NCBI RefSeq assembly: GCF_017831975.1
Contig: NZ_JAFDSS010000001.1
Coordinates: 2,914,001-2,978,000 of the forward strand
Direction of reading: 5' to 3'
DNA: 64,000 bases
DNA from: Microbacterium terrae
GTDB lineage: Bacteria; Actinomycetota; Actinomycetes; Actinomycetales; Microbacteriaceae
Part shown: positions 1 through 8,397 of the stretch, piece by piece
Layout of the letters: each line of letters opens with the position of its first letter
Position numbering within the stretch: the stretch's first letter is position 1
Notes under the pieces: model-generated
The model's database searches: none
Told to the model about the DNA's origin: nothing
The model's input: only the letters and a program-made list of their open reading frames with translations
Position numbers and translations under genes: made by a program

Positions 1-1981
1 CCCAGGGCTGGCTCGACGCGAACACCTCGTAGGTCTGAGCGAGCAGCTCGTCGAGCGGCTTCGGGTACGTGATCGCCTCGAGCAGCTCCATGCGCTCGTC
101 GTACTCGATGCCGTCGCGCTTCATCGCCGCGACCGCTTCGCCACGAGCCTTGAACTCCTGCTGCGAGAGGATCGCGCGCGGGTCGTCGAGGGTCGACTCG
201 ATGATGCTCACCACGTCAAGCGCGTAGTGGCCGGTGCCGACCGACGTGCGGGCAGCCGGCGCGGACCCCGTCGGTGCCGCGGCCCGCGCAGAACTCCACG
301 GATCCGTGCCTGCTTCGGCCGCGTCGGCGGCGAGAGAGCCGGCTGCTGCGGGATCTGTGGAGTTCTGCACGCGCCACGGGCCGCCCGCGGCCTCGTCGTC
401 GGGGTCGAGCAGCCCGATGGCGGCGAGCGCGAACGGCGACAGCGGCTGGTTGAGGGCGAAGTTCGGCTGCAGGTCGACGGTGAGACGGATGCTCGGCCGC
501 GGCCCCGACCGGTCGATCTCGACCACGCCGGCGGTGACCAGCGTGCGGAAGATCGCGATCGCACGGCGGGCCAGCTCGTACCGGCGGGCGCGCGGCTCGT
601 GGTTGTCGAAGACGAGCGAGCGCACCTCGGCGAACGCGTCGCCCCCGCGGGCGATGACGTTGATGAGCATCGCGGCGGTGAGCTGCATGTGGGGTACGAG
701 CGGCTCGGGCTGCGCCTCGATGAGCCGCTCGTACGAGCCCTCGCCCCAGTTGACGACGCCCGTCGGCGCCTTCTTGCGCACGATCTTCTTCCGCTTGGCC
801 GGATCGTCGCCGGCTTTGGCGAGCGCGACGGCGTTCTCGATCTCCCACTCGGGCGCCATCACCACGACGTTGCCGTAGGTGTCGTAGCCGGCGCGGCCGG
901 CGCGGCCCGCCACCTGGTGGAACTCGCGGGCGCTGAGCTGGCGCATCCGTGTGCCGTCGTACTTCGACAGCGCCGTGATGACGACCGTGCGGATCGGCAC
1001 GTTGATGCCGACCCCCAGCGTGTCGGTGCCGCAGATGACTTTGAGGAGTCCCCGCTGGGCGAGCGTCTCGACGAGGCGGCGGTAGCGGGGCAGCATGCCC
1101 GCGTGGTGCACGCCGATGCCGGCGCGCACGAGCCGCGAGAGCGTCTTGCCGAAGCTGGTCGTGAAGCGGAACCCGCCGATCGTCTCGGCGATCGCGTCGC
1201 GCTGCTCGCGGGAGGCGACACGGATGCTGGCGAGCGCCTGTGCACGCTCCATCGCGGCAGCCTGTGAGAAGTGCACGATGTACACCGGCGCCTCGAGCCC
1301 GTCGAGGAGGCGGGTGAGCACGTCCTGCACCGGACGCCGCTCATAGGAGAAGTGCAGCGGCACCGGACGCTCGACGCCGGTGACGAGGGCGACCGCGCGA
1401 CCGGTCCGGCGCTCGAGGTCGTCGGCGATCGTCGTCACGTCACCGAGGGTGGCCGACATGAGGATGAACTGCGCCCGAGGAAGGGTGAGCAGCGGCACCT
1501 GCCACGCCCAGCCGCGCTCGGGGTCGCCGTAGTAGTGGAACTCGTCCATGACGACCTGGTCGACGTCGGCATCGACGCCGTGACGGAGCGCGAGGTTCGC
1601 GAGGATCTCGGCGGTGCAGCACACGATCGGCGCATCGGGGTTCACCGACGAGTCGCCCGTGACCATGCCGACGTTCTCGGCGCCGAACACCTCGACGAGG
1701 GCGAAGAACTTCTCGCTCACCAGCGCCTTGATCGGCGCCGTGTAGTAGCTGCGGCCGTCGCGGGCGAGGCACGCGGCGTGCGCGGCGATCGCGACGAGCG
1801 ACTTGCCCGTGCCCGTCGGCGTCGAGAGCACGACGTGCGAGCCTGAGACGATCTCGATGGTCGCCTCGTCCTGCGCCGGGTACAGCGTGAGACCGCGGTC
1901 TTCCGCCCACTCGACGAAGCCGAGGTAGGCGGAGTCGGCGTCGGCGCCGCGGGGCACGGCGTCGAGCAGGGAGAGAGGCAT
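1..1981 (-). CDS. DEAD/DEAH-type RNA helicase, DUF3516 family (3' part missing)
   Basis: A superfamily 2 ATP-dependent helicase, probably acting on RNA. The frame opens at ATG 1981 and stays open past the left edge of the window, so about 660 residues are visible and the C-terminus is cut off. Residues 50-60 carry a Walker A-like STPTGTGKS, followed by TAPIKAL, the DEAH-box variant MDEFHYYGD, MSATL (motif III) and late motifs GTDTLGVGIN and HQVAGRAGRAGYDTYG (motifs V/VI). The following region contains an Ala/Gly-rich linker with an 18-bp inverted repeat in the DNA (288-305 and 351-368). This matches actinobacterial helicases with a C-terminal DUF3516. Family assignment is firm; the exact substrate is unknown. 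Confidence 0.93.
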   Translation of the reverse strand, partial: MPLSLLDAVPRGADADSAYLGFVEWAEDRGLTLYPAQDEATIEIVSGSHVVLSTPTGTGKSLVAIAAHAACLARDGRSYYTAPIKALVSEKFFALVEVFGAENVGMVTGDSSVNPDAPIVCCTAEILANLALRHGVDADVDQVVMDEFHYYGDPERGWAWQVPLLTLPRAQFILMSATLGDVTTIADDLERRTGRAVALVTGVERPVPLHFSYERRPVQDVLTRLLDGLEAPVYIVHFSQAAAMERAQALASIRVASREQRDAIAETIGGFRFTTSFGKTLSRLVRAGIGVHHAGMLPRYRRLVETLAQRGLLKVICGTDTLGVGINVPIRTVVITALSKYDGTRMRQLSAREFHQVAGRAGRAGYDTYGNVVVMAPEWEIENAVALAKAGDDPAKRKKIVRKKAPTGVVNWGEGSYERLIEAQPEPLVPHMQLTAAMLINVIARGGDAFAEVRSLVFDNHEPRARRYELARRAIAIFRTLVTAGVVEIDRSGPRPSIRLTVDLQPNFALNQPLSPFALAAIGLLDPDDEAAGGPWRVQNSTDPAAAGSLAADAAEAGTDPWSSARAAAPTGSAPAARTSVGTGHYALDVVSIIESTLDDPRAILSQQEFKARGEAVAAMKRDGIEYDERMELLEAITYPKPLDELLAQTYEVFASSQPW
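288..368. repeat. Palindromic element inside helicase linker
   Basis: Two 18-bp arms, 288-305 and 351-368, are reverse complements with one mismatch and enclose 45 bp. On the minus strand the element stays in frame and encodes a low-complexity insert that begins WRVQNSTDP and ends TDPWSSAR, between the helicase core and the remainder of the protein. The surroundings are rich in Ala, Gly and Pro. It resembles palindromic elements that insert in coding regions without breaking the frame. I saw no second copy in this window. Confidence 0.6.
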
Positions 1982-2074
1982 TCCCCCACTCTCTCATCCC
2001 GACCGCACGGCCGGTCGCGGTGGCGGAATCGCCGCCGCGCCCCGTACGTTGAAGGCAGCGACGGAAGGATGCCG

Positions 2075-2395
2075 ATGACCGACACCGACGACCAGCCCAC
2101 TGTCTCGCGCAACGACGAAGACCACCGCTACGAGGTGCACCTCGGCGACGTGCTCGCGGGGTTCACGCAGTTCCGCGCCGACGCGCGCGGACGCCTCCTC
2201 TTCCCCCACACCGAGGTCGACCCGGCCTTCCGTGGCCGCGGACTCGCGCAGATCGTCGTGGCCGAGGCGATGGCCGACGCCGCCCGGCGCGGCGAGACCG
2301 TCGTGCCGCACTGCCCGGTGGTCTCGAAGTACCTCGAGACCCACGACGTTCCCGGGCTCTCGGTCGAGTGGCCCCACAAGCCGCACCCCGAATGA
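2075..2395 (+). CDS. Small GNAT-fold acetyltransferase (YjdJ type)
   Basis: A 106-residue stand-alone acetyltransferase domain of the COG2388/YjdJ type, which is shorter than ordinary GNAT proteins. The acetyl-CoA binding signature is the segment DPAFRGRGLAQIVVAEAM (R/Q-x-x-G-x-G/A class). An upstream ATG at 2069 is in frame, but the purine-rich GGAAGG at 2063-2068 is spaced properly only for the ATG at 2075, so I prefer that start. It sits 7 bp before the pirin gene, on the same strand. The substrate is unknown. Confidence 0.82.
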   Translation: MTDTDDQPTVSRNDEDHRYEVHLGDVLAGFTQFRADARGRLLFPHTEVDPAFRGRGLAQIVVAEAMADAARRGETVVPHCPVVSKYLETHDVPGLSVEWPHKPHPE

Positions 2396-2402
2396 GCCCG
2401 CG

Positions 2403-3443
2403 ATGACCCGACTCGACACCGACGGCGCGGTCACCACCGACGTGAAGACCGACTGCATCGGCCCCCAGGCGCTGCTGCTCGAGGCGCGCGAGGTGCCGCT
2501 CGGCGGGGTCCGCGCCATGTCGGTGCGGCGAGCGCTCCCCCAGCGCGACCTGCCGATGGTGGGCGCGTGGTGCTTCCTCGATCGGTTCGGCCCGCAGGTG
2601 ACGACGATGCGGGTCGAGCCGCATCCGCACGTCGGGCTGCAGACCGTCACCTGGCCGTTCGAGGGTCGCGTGCGCCATCGCGACTCGATCGGCAGCGACG
2701 TCGAGGTGCGCCGCGGCGCCCTGAACCTCATGACGAGCGGCGCCGGCATCGCCCATTCGGAGTATTCCGTGGGCGAGGATGCTGTGCCCCTCGACGCCCT
2801 GCAGCTGTGGGTCGCGCTGCCCGAAGACCGCCGGCACGGTGGCCCGACGTTCGAGCAGCACGCGTCGCTCCCCGAGGTGCGACTCGACGCCGAGGTCGGC
2901 GAGCCCGCCGATGCGGTGGTCGTGCTGGGCGAGTTCGCCGGTGCCACCTCGCCCGCGACCGTGTACACGCCGATCGCCGGTGTCGAGGTGCGCGTGCCTG
3001 CGGGCTCGACCGTGCGCCTGCCGCTGCGCGAGGACTGGGAGTACGCGATCGTCGGCGTCGACGGCGACCTCGCGGTCGCGGCATCCGTCGACGTGCCGGT
3101 CGATTCCGACGGTGCTGAGCCGTCCGACGCGCCGGACGATCGACCCGACGCGATCGAGGTCGGTGCCGACCGCCTGCTGTACCTCGGCCAAGGACGCGAC
3201 GGCGTCGAGGTCGCGAGCACCGCCGGAGCGACCCTGTTCGTGCTCGGCGGCGAGCCGTTCGAAGACGACATCGTGATGTGGTGGAACTTCGTCGGCCGCT
3301 CGCACGACGAGATCGTCGCGGCGCGCGAGGACTGGGAGGCGCGCTCACCACGGTTCGGCACCGTCGACGGGCACGACGACGTGCGCATCCCGGCGCCGCC
3401 GATGCCCGCGGTGCGCCTCACCCGCCGCACGCGCCGCTTCTGA
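2403..3443 (+). CDS. Pirin family protein
   Basis: A bicupin of the pirin family (346 residues). The N-terminal cupin carries the metal-binding pattern: HPHVGLQTVT and then GAGIAHSE, giving the usual three His and one Glu ligands. The ATG at 2403 follows the acetyltransferase stop by seven bases. An in-frame extension to 2232 exists but overlaps the previous gene and has no family similarity, so I rejected it. Pirins are iron-containing nuclear cofactors or quercetinase-like dioxygenases in different organisms. Here the role is unknown. An acidic, low-complexity stretch around residues 225-245 links the second cupin. Confidence 0.93.
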   Translation: MTRLDTDGAVTTDVKTDCIGPQALLLEAREVPLGGVRAMSVRRALPQRDLPMVGAWCFLDRFGPQVTTMRVEPHPHVGLQTVTWPFEGRVRHRDSIGSDVEVRRGALNLMTSGAGIAHSEYSVGEDAVPLDALQLWVALPEDRRHGGPTFEQHASLPEVRLDAEVGEPADAVVVLGEFAGATSPATVYTPIAGVEVRVPAGSTVRLPLREDWEYAIVGVDGDLAVAASVDVPVDSDGAEPSDAPDDRPDAIEVGADRLLYLGQGRDGVEVASTAGATLFVLGGEPFEDDIVMWWNFVGRSHDEIVAAREDWEARSPRFGTVDGHDDVRIPAPPMPAVRLTRRTRRF

Positions 3444-3541
3444 CCGGACCGCTCGGCGGCCGCTCGCCGAGCGCCGGCGTCGCCCGGGCGAGCGCTTCAC
3501 GTCGGAACGCCGACGCCGCCTGCGCCAAGTAGTGTGTGCAG

Positions 3542-4093
3542 GTGGCCCGATCATCCCGACTCTCGACGAGCGTTCTGCTCACGTGCGCGGCGATCGGGGT
3601 TGCGACGGGGGTTGTGCAGATCGCGGCGGGCGCCGTGAGCGGCGTCGTCTCGGCGACCGTGCCCCTGCTCTACGGACTCGTCCTCGGCACGCACGTGCTT
3701 CCCGGGGTGATCGGCCAGGCGGTGCTGCGCGCACCGTGGGTCGCGCTCATCACGCACGTGATCGCCGCTCTGGTCGCGAGCGCGGTCGCCCCCGTGTGGA
3801 TCGGCCGGTACATCGGCACGGCCCTGCTGATCGGTGGCCTGCAGGAAGGGATCGCCGCGCTGTCGCGCTATCGGCGATGGGATGCCTGGCGGTTCTACCT
3901 CTCGGCCGTGATCGTGGGAGCCGTGATCGCCGCGGCGATCTGGTTCGCCGCCGACGTCTCGCGGTTCCCGGTGTGGGGTCAGATCGTCTACGTCTCGCTC
4001 TTCATCGTGGGTCCCGTGCTGTGGACGGCGGCCGGCCTGGGCGTGGGTTCGGCGCTGCGCCGCGCCGGAGTGGCACGGTCGCCGCGAGCCTGA
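3542..4093 (+). CDS. YkoE-like ECF transporter substrate-binding (S) component
   Basis: An integral membrane protein of about 183 residues with five to six hydrophobic segments and the ending typical of YkoE-type (PF09819-like) S components. It opens with TCAAIGVATG, matching the start of the second S component at 7805. An in-frame GTG at 3536 exists, but TAGTGT at 3530-3535 places a leaderless transcript start on GTG 3542. It precedes the ATPase and EcfT genes, so it most likely provides substrate specificity for that transporter. YkoE homologues are linked to hydroxymethylpyrimidine/thiamine uptake; the substrate here is not shown by the sequence. Confidence 0.85.
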   Translation: MARSSRLSTSVLLTCAAIGVATGVVQIAAGAVSGVVSATVPLLYGLVLGTHVLPGVIGQAVLRAPWVALITHVIAALVASAVAPVWIGRYIGTALLIGGLQEGIAALSRYRRWDAWRFYLSAVIVGAVIAAAIWFAADVSRFPVWGQIVYVSLFIVGPVLWTAAGLGVGSALRRAGVARSPRA

Positions 4094-4116
4094 TGTTCCC
4101 GCCGCCGCTTAGGGTC

Positions 4117-4147
4117 GGCTAAGTTAGGAGTGGCTAAGTTCACTCCT
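4117..4147 (+). promoter_or_regulatory. Direct repeat and hairpin upstream of ECF ATPase gene
   Basis: GGCTAAGTT occurs at 4117-4125 and again at 4132-4140, a 15-bp period. Overlapping it, AGGAGTG (4126-4132) pairs with CACTCCT (4141-4147) across an 8-base loop. The structure ends 13 bases before the GTG start at 4161 and contains an AGGAG that could be a masked ribosome binding site. It may be an operator or an RNA switch. I see no TPP-aptamer consensus. Confidence 0.5.
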
Positions 4148-4160
4148 GCAGGGAATCCCC

Positions 4161-6050
4161 GTGACCGCATTCGAGCGCGAACCCGCCGCCGATTGGTCCT
4201 CCCCCACCGCGGCGACGAGCGACGACGCACCCGCGCCGCTCCTGCGCGTCCGCGACCTGGCGATCACCCATGACGGCGAGAGCACGCCGGCACCGGCATC
4301 CGTCACGTTCGATCTGCACCCCGGCGAGGTCGTTCTGCTGCTCGGCCCCAGCGGGTCGGGCAAGTCGACGCTGACGCTGGCGCTCAACGGACTCATCCCG
4401 CACGCCGTGCCCGCCGCACTGCACGGCGCGGTCGAGGTGACCGGCGTCGACACCCGGGCCACCACCGTCGCGGCGCTCAGCACGCAGGTCGGCATGGTGT
4501 TCCAGGACCCCGATGCGCAGCTGGTCACCGGCACCCTCTTCGACGAGGTCGCCTTCGGCGTCGAGAACCTCCGGATGCCGGTGGCCGAGGTGCTCGCCCG
4601 CGCCGAGGTCGCGCTGCGCCGGGTGGGGCTGTGGGAACGGCGCGGCGAGAACCCCGACCGGCTCTCGGGCGGCGGCCGCCAGCGTCTCGCCATCGCGTGC
4701 GCCCTGGCGATGGGGTCTCCGCTGCTCGTGCTCGACGAGCCCACCGCGAACCTCGACCCCCAGGGCATCGAGGAGACGTACGCGGCCCTCGCCGAGGTGG
4801 TGGCCGCAGGCGATCGCGCCGTGCTGCTCGTGGAGCACAACCTCGATGCCGCGGTCGGTTTCGTCGACCGCGTGATCGTGCTCGACCAGGACGGGATGCT
4901 GGCCGCCGACGGAACCGTCGACGCGGTGCTGCGCGACCGCGCCGACGAGCTGCACCGCATGGGCGTGTGGCTACCGGTGTCGGCTCTCGCCGCCCTGCGC
5001 CTGCGAGCGGCGGGCTACGCGCTCGACCCGCTGCCGCTGTCACCGGGCGAGCTGCATGCAGCGCTCGAGGCGGCCGAGGGCCCCTCGACGACCTCGGGGA
5101 CCACGAACACCCCGGTCGCCGAGGCCACCCCGGTCGCCGAGCCCGTCGAGGCGCCGCCAGCCGCGAACCCCCCGATCATCTCGGTGCGTGACCTCACCCT
5201 GCGCCGCGGACGCACCGAGGTGCTCCACGGCGTCTCGCTCGACGTCGCCGCGGGCGAGTTCGTCGCCGTCGTCGGCGCGAACGGCGCCGGCAAGACGAGC
5301 CTCATCCAGGCGATCGCCGGAGTCGTGCCCATCCCGCGCGGAACGATCCGGATCGGCGGCGTGGATGTCGCACGCACCGATGCGCGCACGCTGTCGCGCC
5401 AGGTGGGCTTCGTCTTCCAGAACCCCGAGCACCAATTCATCGCCCACACCGTGTTCGACGAGATCGCGCACGGCCTGCGGCTGCAGCACCTCGCCGACGA
5501 CGAGGTGCGCGAGCGCACCGAGGCATTGCTCGTGCGCTTCGGCCTCGAGAACAAGGCCGACTCCCACCCGTTCCTGCTGTCGGGCGGGCAGAAGCGCCGA
5601 CTGTCCGTGGGCACGGCACTCGTGGCGGGGGCGTCGATCCTCGTGCTCGACGAGCCCACCTTCGGGCAGGACCGCGCCCGCGCCGACGAGCTGCTCACCC
5701 TCCTCGAAGAGCTCAACGCCGACGGCACGACGATTATCGTCGTCACCCACGACATGCAGCTCGTGACCGAGCACGCGGTCCGAACGGTCGTGCTCGCCGA
5801 CGGCCGCGTCCGCACGGCCGGCCCCACTGCCGAGGTGTTCGCCGACGCGGAGCTCATCGAGGGAGCGGGCCTGCGCCTGCCGCCGCTGCGGCGTGCGCTC
5901 GGTGGGCTGACGCGGCATCCCGACCTGGCGCGCATCGCCCGTCTCGGCGACCTGCCCGCCGCGCTCACGGTCACACCTGCGGCCGCGGCAGAAGCCCCCG
6001 CCACCCCGGCATCCGCACCCGCGTTCACGCTCCCCGGAGGTCGCGCATGA
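4161..6050 (+). CDS. ECF transporter ATPase, two fused ABC domains (YkoD-like)
   Basis: A 629-residue cytoplasmic energizing subunit with two complete ABC ATPase domains. The first has Walker A GPSGSGKST near residue 65, signature LSGGGRQRLA (the usual LSGGQ Gln is Gly), and Walker B LLVLDEPTANLDP. The second has GANGAGKTS near residue 375, LLSGGQKRRLSVG and ILVLDEPTFGQD with a following H-loop THD. The domains are joined by a Pro/Ala/Val-rich linker. It starts with GTG at 4161 and overlaps the EcfT gene by 4 bp, so both are translated together. Fusion of EcfA and EcfA' is typical of YkoD. Confidence 0.93.
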   Translation: MTAFEREPAADWSSPTAATSDDAPAPLLRVRDLAITHDGESTPAPASVTFDLHPGEVVLLLGPSGSGKSTLTLALNGLIPHAVPAALHGAVEVTGVDTRATTVAALSTQVGMVFQDPDAQLVTGTLFDEVAFGVENLRMPVAEVLARAEVALRRVGLWERRGENPDRLSGGGRQRLAIACALAMGSPLLVLDEPTANLDPQGIEETYAALAEVVAAGDRAVLLVEHNLDAAVGFVDRVIVLDQDGMLAADGTVDAVLRDRADELHRMGVWLPVSALAALRLRAAGYALDPLPLSPGELHAALEAAEGPSTTSGTTNTPVAEATPVAEPVEAPPAANPPIISVRDLTLRRGRTEVLHGVSLDVAAGEFVAVVGANGAGKTSLIQAIAGVVPIPRGTIRIGGVDVARTDARTLSRQVGFVFQNPEHQFIAHTVFDEIAHGLRLQHLADDEVRERTEALLVRFGLENKADSHPFLLSGGQKRRLSVGTALVAGASILVLDEPTFGQDRARADELLTLLEELNADGTTIIVVTHDMQLVTEHAVRTVVLADGRVRTAGPTAEVFADAELIEGAGLRLPPLRRALGGLTRHPDLARIARLGDLPAALTVTPAAAAEAPATPASAPAFTLPGGRA

Positions 6051-6907
6051 CCGCCGCCCCGCAGCAGCAGCAGCAACAACAGCAACCCCCGCAGACGAAC
6101 CTGCCGCTCGACCCGTACGCCGACCGCGCGACAGCGTCGCCGGCGCGGTTCCTCTACGGCCTCAACCCGCTCGCGAAGCTCGCCGCGCCGATCCCGGCCA
6201 TGGCGCTGCTCGTGTTCGTGCGCGATCTGCAGACGCCCACCGCGTTCCTCGTGCTGGCAGCGGCGCTGCTCCTGGTCGGGGTGTCGTTCGACCGGCGCCT
6301 GCTGATCCTGTTCGCGGCGCTCCCGATCGGGGCACTGGTGATCGGGTTCAGCTTCGCCCTGTGGACCGACCCCGACAAGGTCGATCAGTCGGTCGTGGTC
6401 TGGCAGATCGGCAGCTGGATCCTCTACGGCGGCGCCCTCGAGGTGGGCTTCGCCACCGGCCTGCGCCTGGCCGCGATCGTCGCGCTCACCTTCATCGCCG
6501 GGCTGTCGACCACCGGGCCCGACCTCGTGCGGGCGAGCGTGCAGCAGCTGCGCGTTCCGTACCGCATCGGGTACACCGCGCTTGCCGCGTTCCGCTTCGT
6601 GCCGCGGTTCGCCTATGAGCTCGATGTGATCCGTCAGGCGCACCGGGTGCGCGGCGCCCATGGCGGGCGCGGTCCGTTCGCCGGGGTTGCGCGCTGGTTC
6701 GGATACATCGTGCCGCTGCTGGCGGGCGCCATCCGTCACGCCGAGCGGGTCGCCCTGGCGATGGATTCGCGCGCGTTCGGCGCATTCCCCGACCGCACGG
6801 AACGCCACCTCGTGCCGTTCCGCACCCGCGACGTCGTCTTCACCGTGCTGTTCTGGGCGGCGTCGGCGGCGATCTTCTGGTTCTTCTTCCCCTGGGGCCT
6901 CGCGTAG
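6047..6907 (+). CDS. ECF transporter transmembrane (T) component
   Basis: EcfT/CbiQ/YkoC-like transmembrane coupling subunit, 286 residues. Residues 4-15 are a Gln-rich tract encoded by mixed CAG and CAA codons, unusual for this family. Five to six membrane segments follow. The late cytoplasmic segment has two Ala-Arg-Gly-type motifs: RQAHRVRGAHG and MDSRAFGA, the coupling motifs that contact the ATPases. ATG overlaps the ATPase stop codon. The Gln tract is a simple repeat and probably a flexible tail. Confidence 0.92.
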   Translation: MTAAPQQQQQQQQPPQTNLPLDPYADRATASPARFLYGLNPLAKLAAPIPAMALLVFVRDLQTPTAFLVLAAALLLVGVSFDRRLLILFAALPIGALVIGFSFALWTDPDKVDQSVVVWQIGSWILYGGALEVGFATGLRLAAIVALTFIAGLSTTGPDLVRASVQQLRVPYRIGYTALAAFRFVPRFAYELDVIRQAHRVRGAHGGRGPFAGVARWFGYIVPLLAGAIRHAERVALAMDSRAFGAFPDRTERHLVPFRTRDVVFTVLFWAASAAIFWFFFPWGLA

Positions 6908-6935
6908 GCCCTCCACCCCACCCCCTGGAGGACGC

Positions 6936-7808
6936 ATGGCTCTCGCGAGTCGACTGGTGAAGCCCGAGACGCAGGAACTCCTGCATCTGACGGTGCTGCG
7001 AACGCAACGGCTGTCGAAGCACTGGATGCGTGTGACGCTCGGCGGAGGCGAGATCGAGCGGTTCCGCCCGCTCGGCTACGACCAGTGGTTCCGGCTGTTC
7101 CTGCCGCTCGGCGGCGACGAGGGGCTCGACCGGCTGCCGGCGAAGGCCAACAAGATGTTCGGGTACCTCAAGTACCTGCGCATCCCCGACGGGATGCGGC
7201 CGGTGATGCGCAACTACACCGTGCGTGCGTACCGTGCGGCGACCGCCGACGCCGGGGCCGAGATCGACGTCGACTTCGTGCTGCACGGCTCGGCGGCCGA
7301 CGGCACCGCGGGTCCGGCGTCACGCTGGGCCGAGGCGTGCACGGTCGGCGAGAGCGTGGTCATCATCGACGAGGGTCTGGCCTTCAACCCGGCCCGCGGC
7401 ACAGATCGGGTCGTGCTCGTCACCGACGAGACCGGGCTGCCGGCCGTCGCAGGCATCTGCGCATCGCTCCCTGCGACCGCGACGGGCATCGCGATCATCG
7501 AGGTGCCGTCCGACGAGGATGCCCTCGCCTTCGAGCACCCCACCGGTGTCGAGGTGCGCTTCATCACGCGCGACCACGACGCCAAGCCGGGCACGCTCGC
7601 CCTGCGGGCGCTGCAGGAGGCGACCCTCCCCGAAACCCCGCACGCCTTCATCGCCGGCGAGCAAGCCCTCCCGACCGACGCCCGCCGGCACCTCGTCGGC
7701 GACCGCGGCCTCGCCAAAGACGCCGTGAGCTTCTGCGGCTACTGGCGGGTCGGCGCGGCATCCCCCACTCCCAAGTCCCAGGTCGCACCCGCAGGAGCAC
7801 ACGCATGA
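6936..7808 (+). CDS. Siderophore-interacting protein (ferric-siderophore reductase like)
   Basis: A 290-residue flavoprotein of the SIP/ViuB family. The FAD-binding motif RNYTVRAY lies near residue 92. The C-terminal SIP domain ends with FCGYWRVG, the family signature for the last strand. The ATG at 6936 has CTGGAGG 5-6 bases upstream; the longer in-frame ORF reading back to 6660 lies over EcfT and is not real. These enzymes reduce Fe(III)-siderophores in the cytoplasm. It sits inside the ECF cluster and overlaps the second S-component gene by 4 bp, suggesting that transport and reduction are coordinated. Confidence 0.93.
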   Translation: MALASRLVKPETQELLHLTVLRTQRLSKHWMRVTLGGGEIERFRPLGYDQWFRLFLPLGGDEGLDRLPAKANKMFGYLKYLRIPDGMRPVMRNYTVRAYRAATADAGAEIDVDFVLHGSAADGTAGPASRWAEACTVGESVVIIDEGLAFNPARGTDRVVLVTDETGLPAVAGICASLPATATGIAIIEVPSDEDALAFEHPTGVEVRFITRDHDAKPGTLALRALQEATLPETPHAFIAGEQALPTDARRHLVGDRGLAKDAVSFCGYWRVGAASPTPKSQVAPAGAHA

Positions 7809-8377
7809 GCCGCGTCACCACCGCCTATCTCCTCACCTGCGCCGCGATCGGCGTGGCGGGCGGCGTGCTCCTGTGGGGTGCGACGGCCCTCTCGACGGTG
7901 CTGTTCGCCGCGGTGCCGTTCATCTCGGTCGCGCTCGCCGGCCTGTGGCTGCTTCCTGCGGTCGTCGCGCTGCGGCTGCTCGAGCGCCCGGCAGCGGGTC
8001 TGCTCGTGGGCCTCATCTCGGGTCTCGTCGTCTTCCCGTACCTGTTCACGAACCTGTGGTGGGCGTTCTTCGCCGAGCTGCCCTTCCTCCTCGCGATCTA
8101 TCGCTCGTGGCGCACGTGGCAGTACTACGCCGGAGCGGTGTTCGTCGGCATCCTGTACCCGATCCTCGCCGCCGTCTCGTTCGACCTGTGGACGATGCCG
8201 CTGGGCACCCAGATCGGCTTCTTCGCGCTCACCGTGGTGAGCTGCGTGGGCGGCACCGCGATCGGCATCTTCGTCGGCGACCGGCTGCGTGCAGCGGGTG
8301 TCGCCAAGCTCGCGCGGCGGCGCGGTCTCGCCGGGCGCGGACTCGGCGCGGGCAGCGGTCCGGCGGGCCAGCACTGA
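7805..8377 (+). CDS. Second YkoE-like ECF transporter S component
   Basis: A 190-residue membrane protein and paralogue of the product at 3542: both share TCAAIGVA-G near the N-terminus, the RSWRTWQYYAGAVFVG-like segment (RYRRWDAWRFYLSAVIVG in the other) and an Arg-rich tail. It starts at ATG 7805, overlapping the flavoprotein stop. Two S components around one ATPase/T pair suggest either two substrates or one split specificity module. The substrate is not evident. Confidence 0.87.
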   Translation: MSRVTTAYLLTCAAIGVAGGVLLWGATALSTVLFAAVPFISVALAGLWLLPAVVALRLLERPAAGLLVGLISGLVVFPYLFTNLWWAFFAELPFLLAIYRSWRTWQYYAGAVFVGILYPILAAVSFDLWTMPLGTQIGFFALTVVSCVGGTAIGIFVGDRLRAAGVAKLARRRGLAGRGLGAGSGPAGQH

Positions 8378-8397
8378 CACTCCGCCGCGCGGACGGC

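Noticed and set aside
227..1267. 346-residue + strand frame over the helicase gene
   Set aside because: Antisense of the helicase; composition is Arg/Ala/Asp-rich as expected from a shadow frame in high-GC DNA.
3536..8377. TPP riboswitch expected upstream of YkoE-like or TenA genes
   Set aside because: I found no CTGAGA ... ACC...GAACCTGA-type consensus in 3440-3540, 4094-4160 or the visible part near 64000; the TenA leader lies outside the window.
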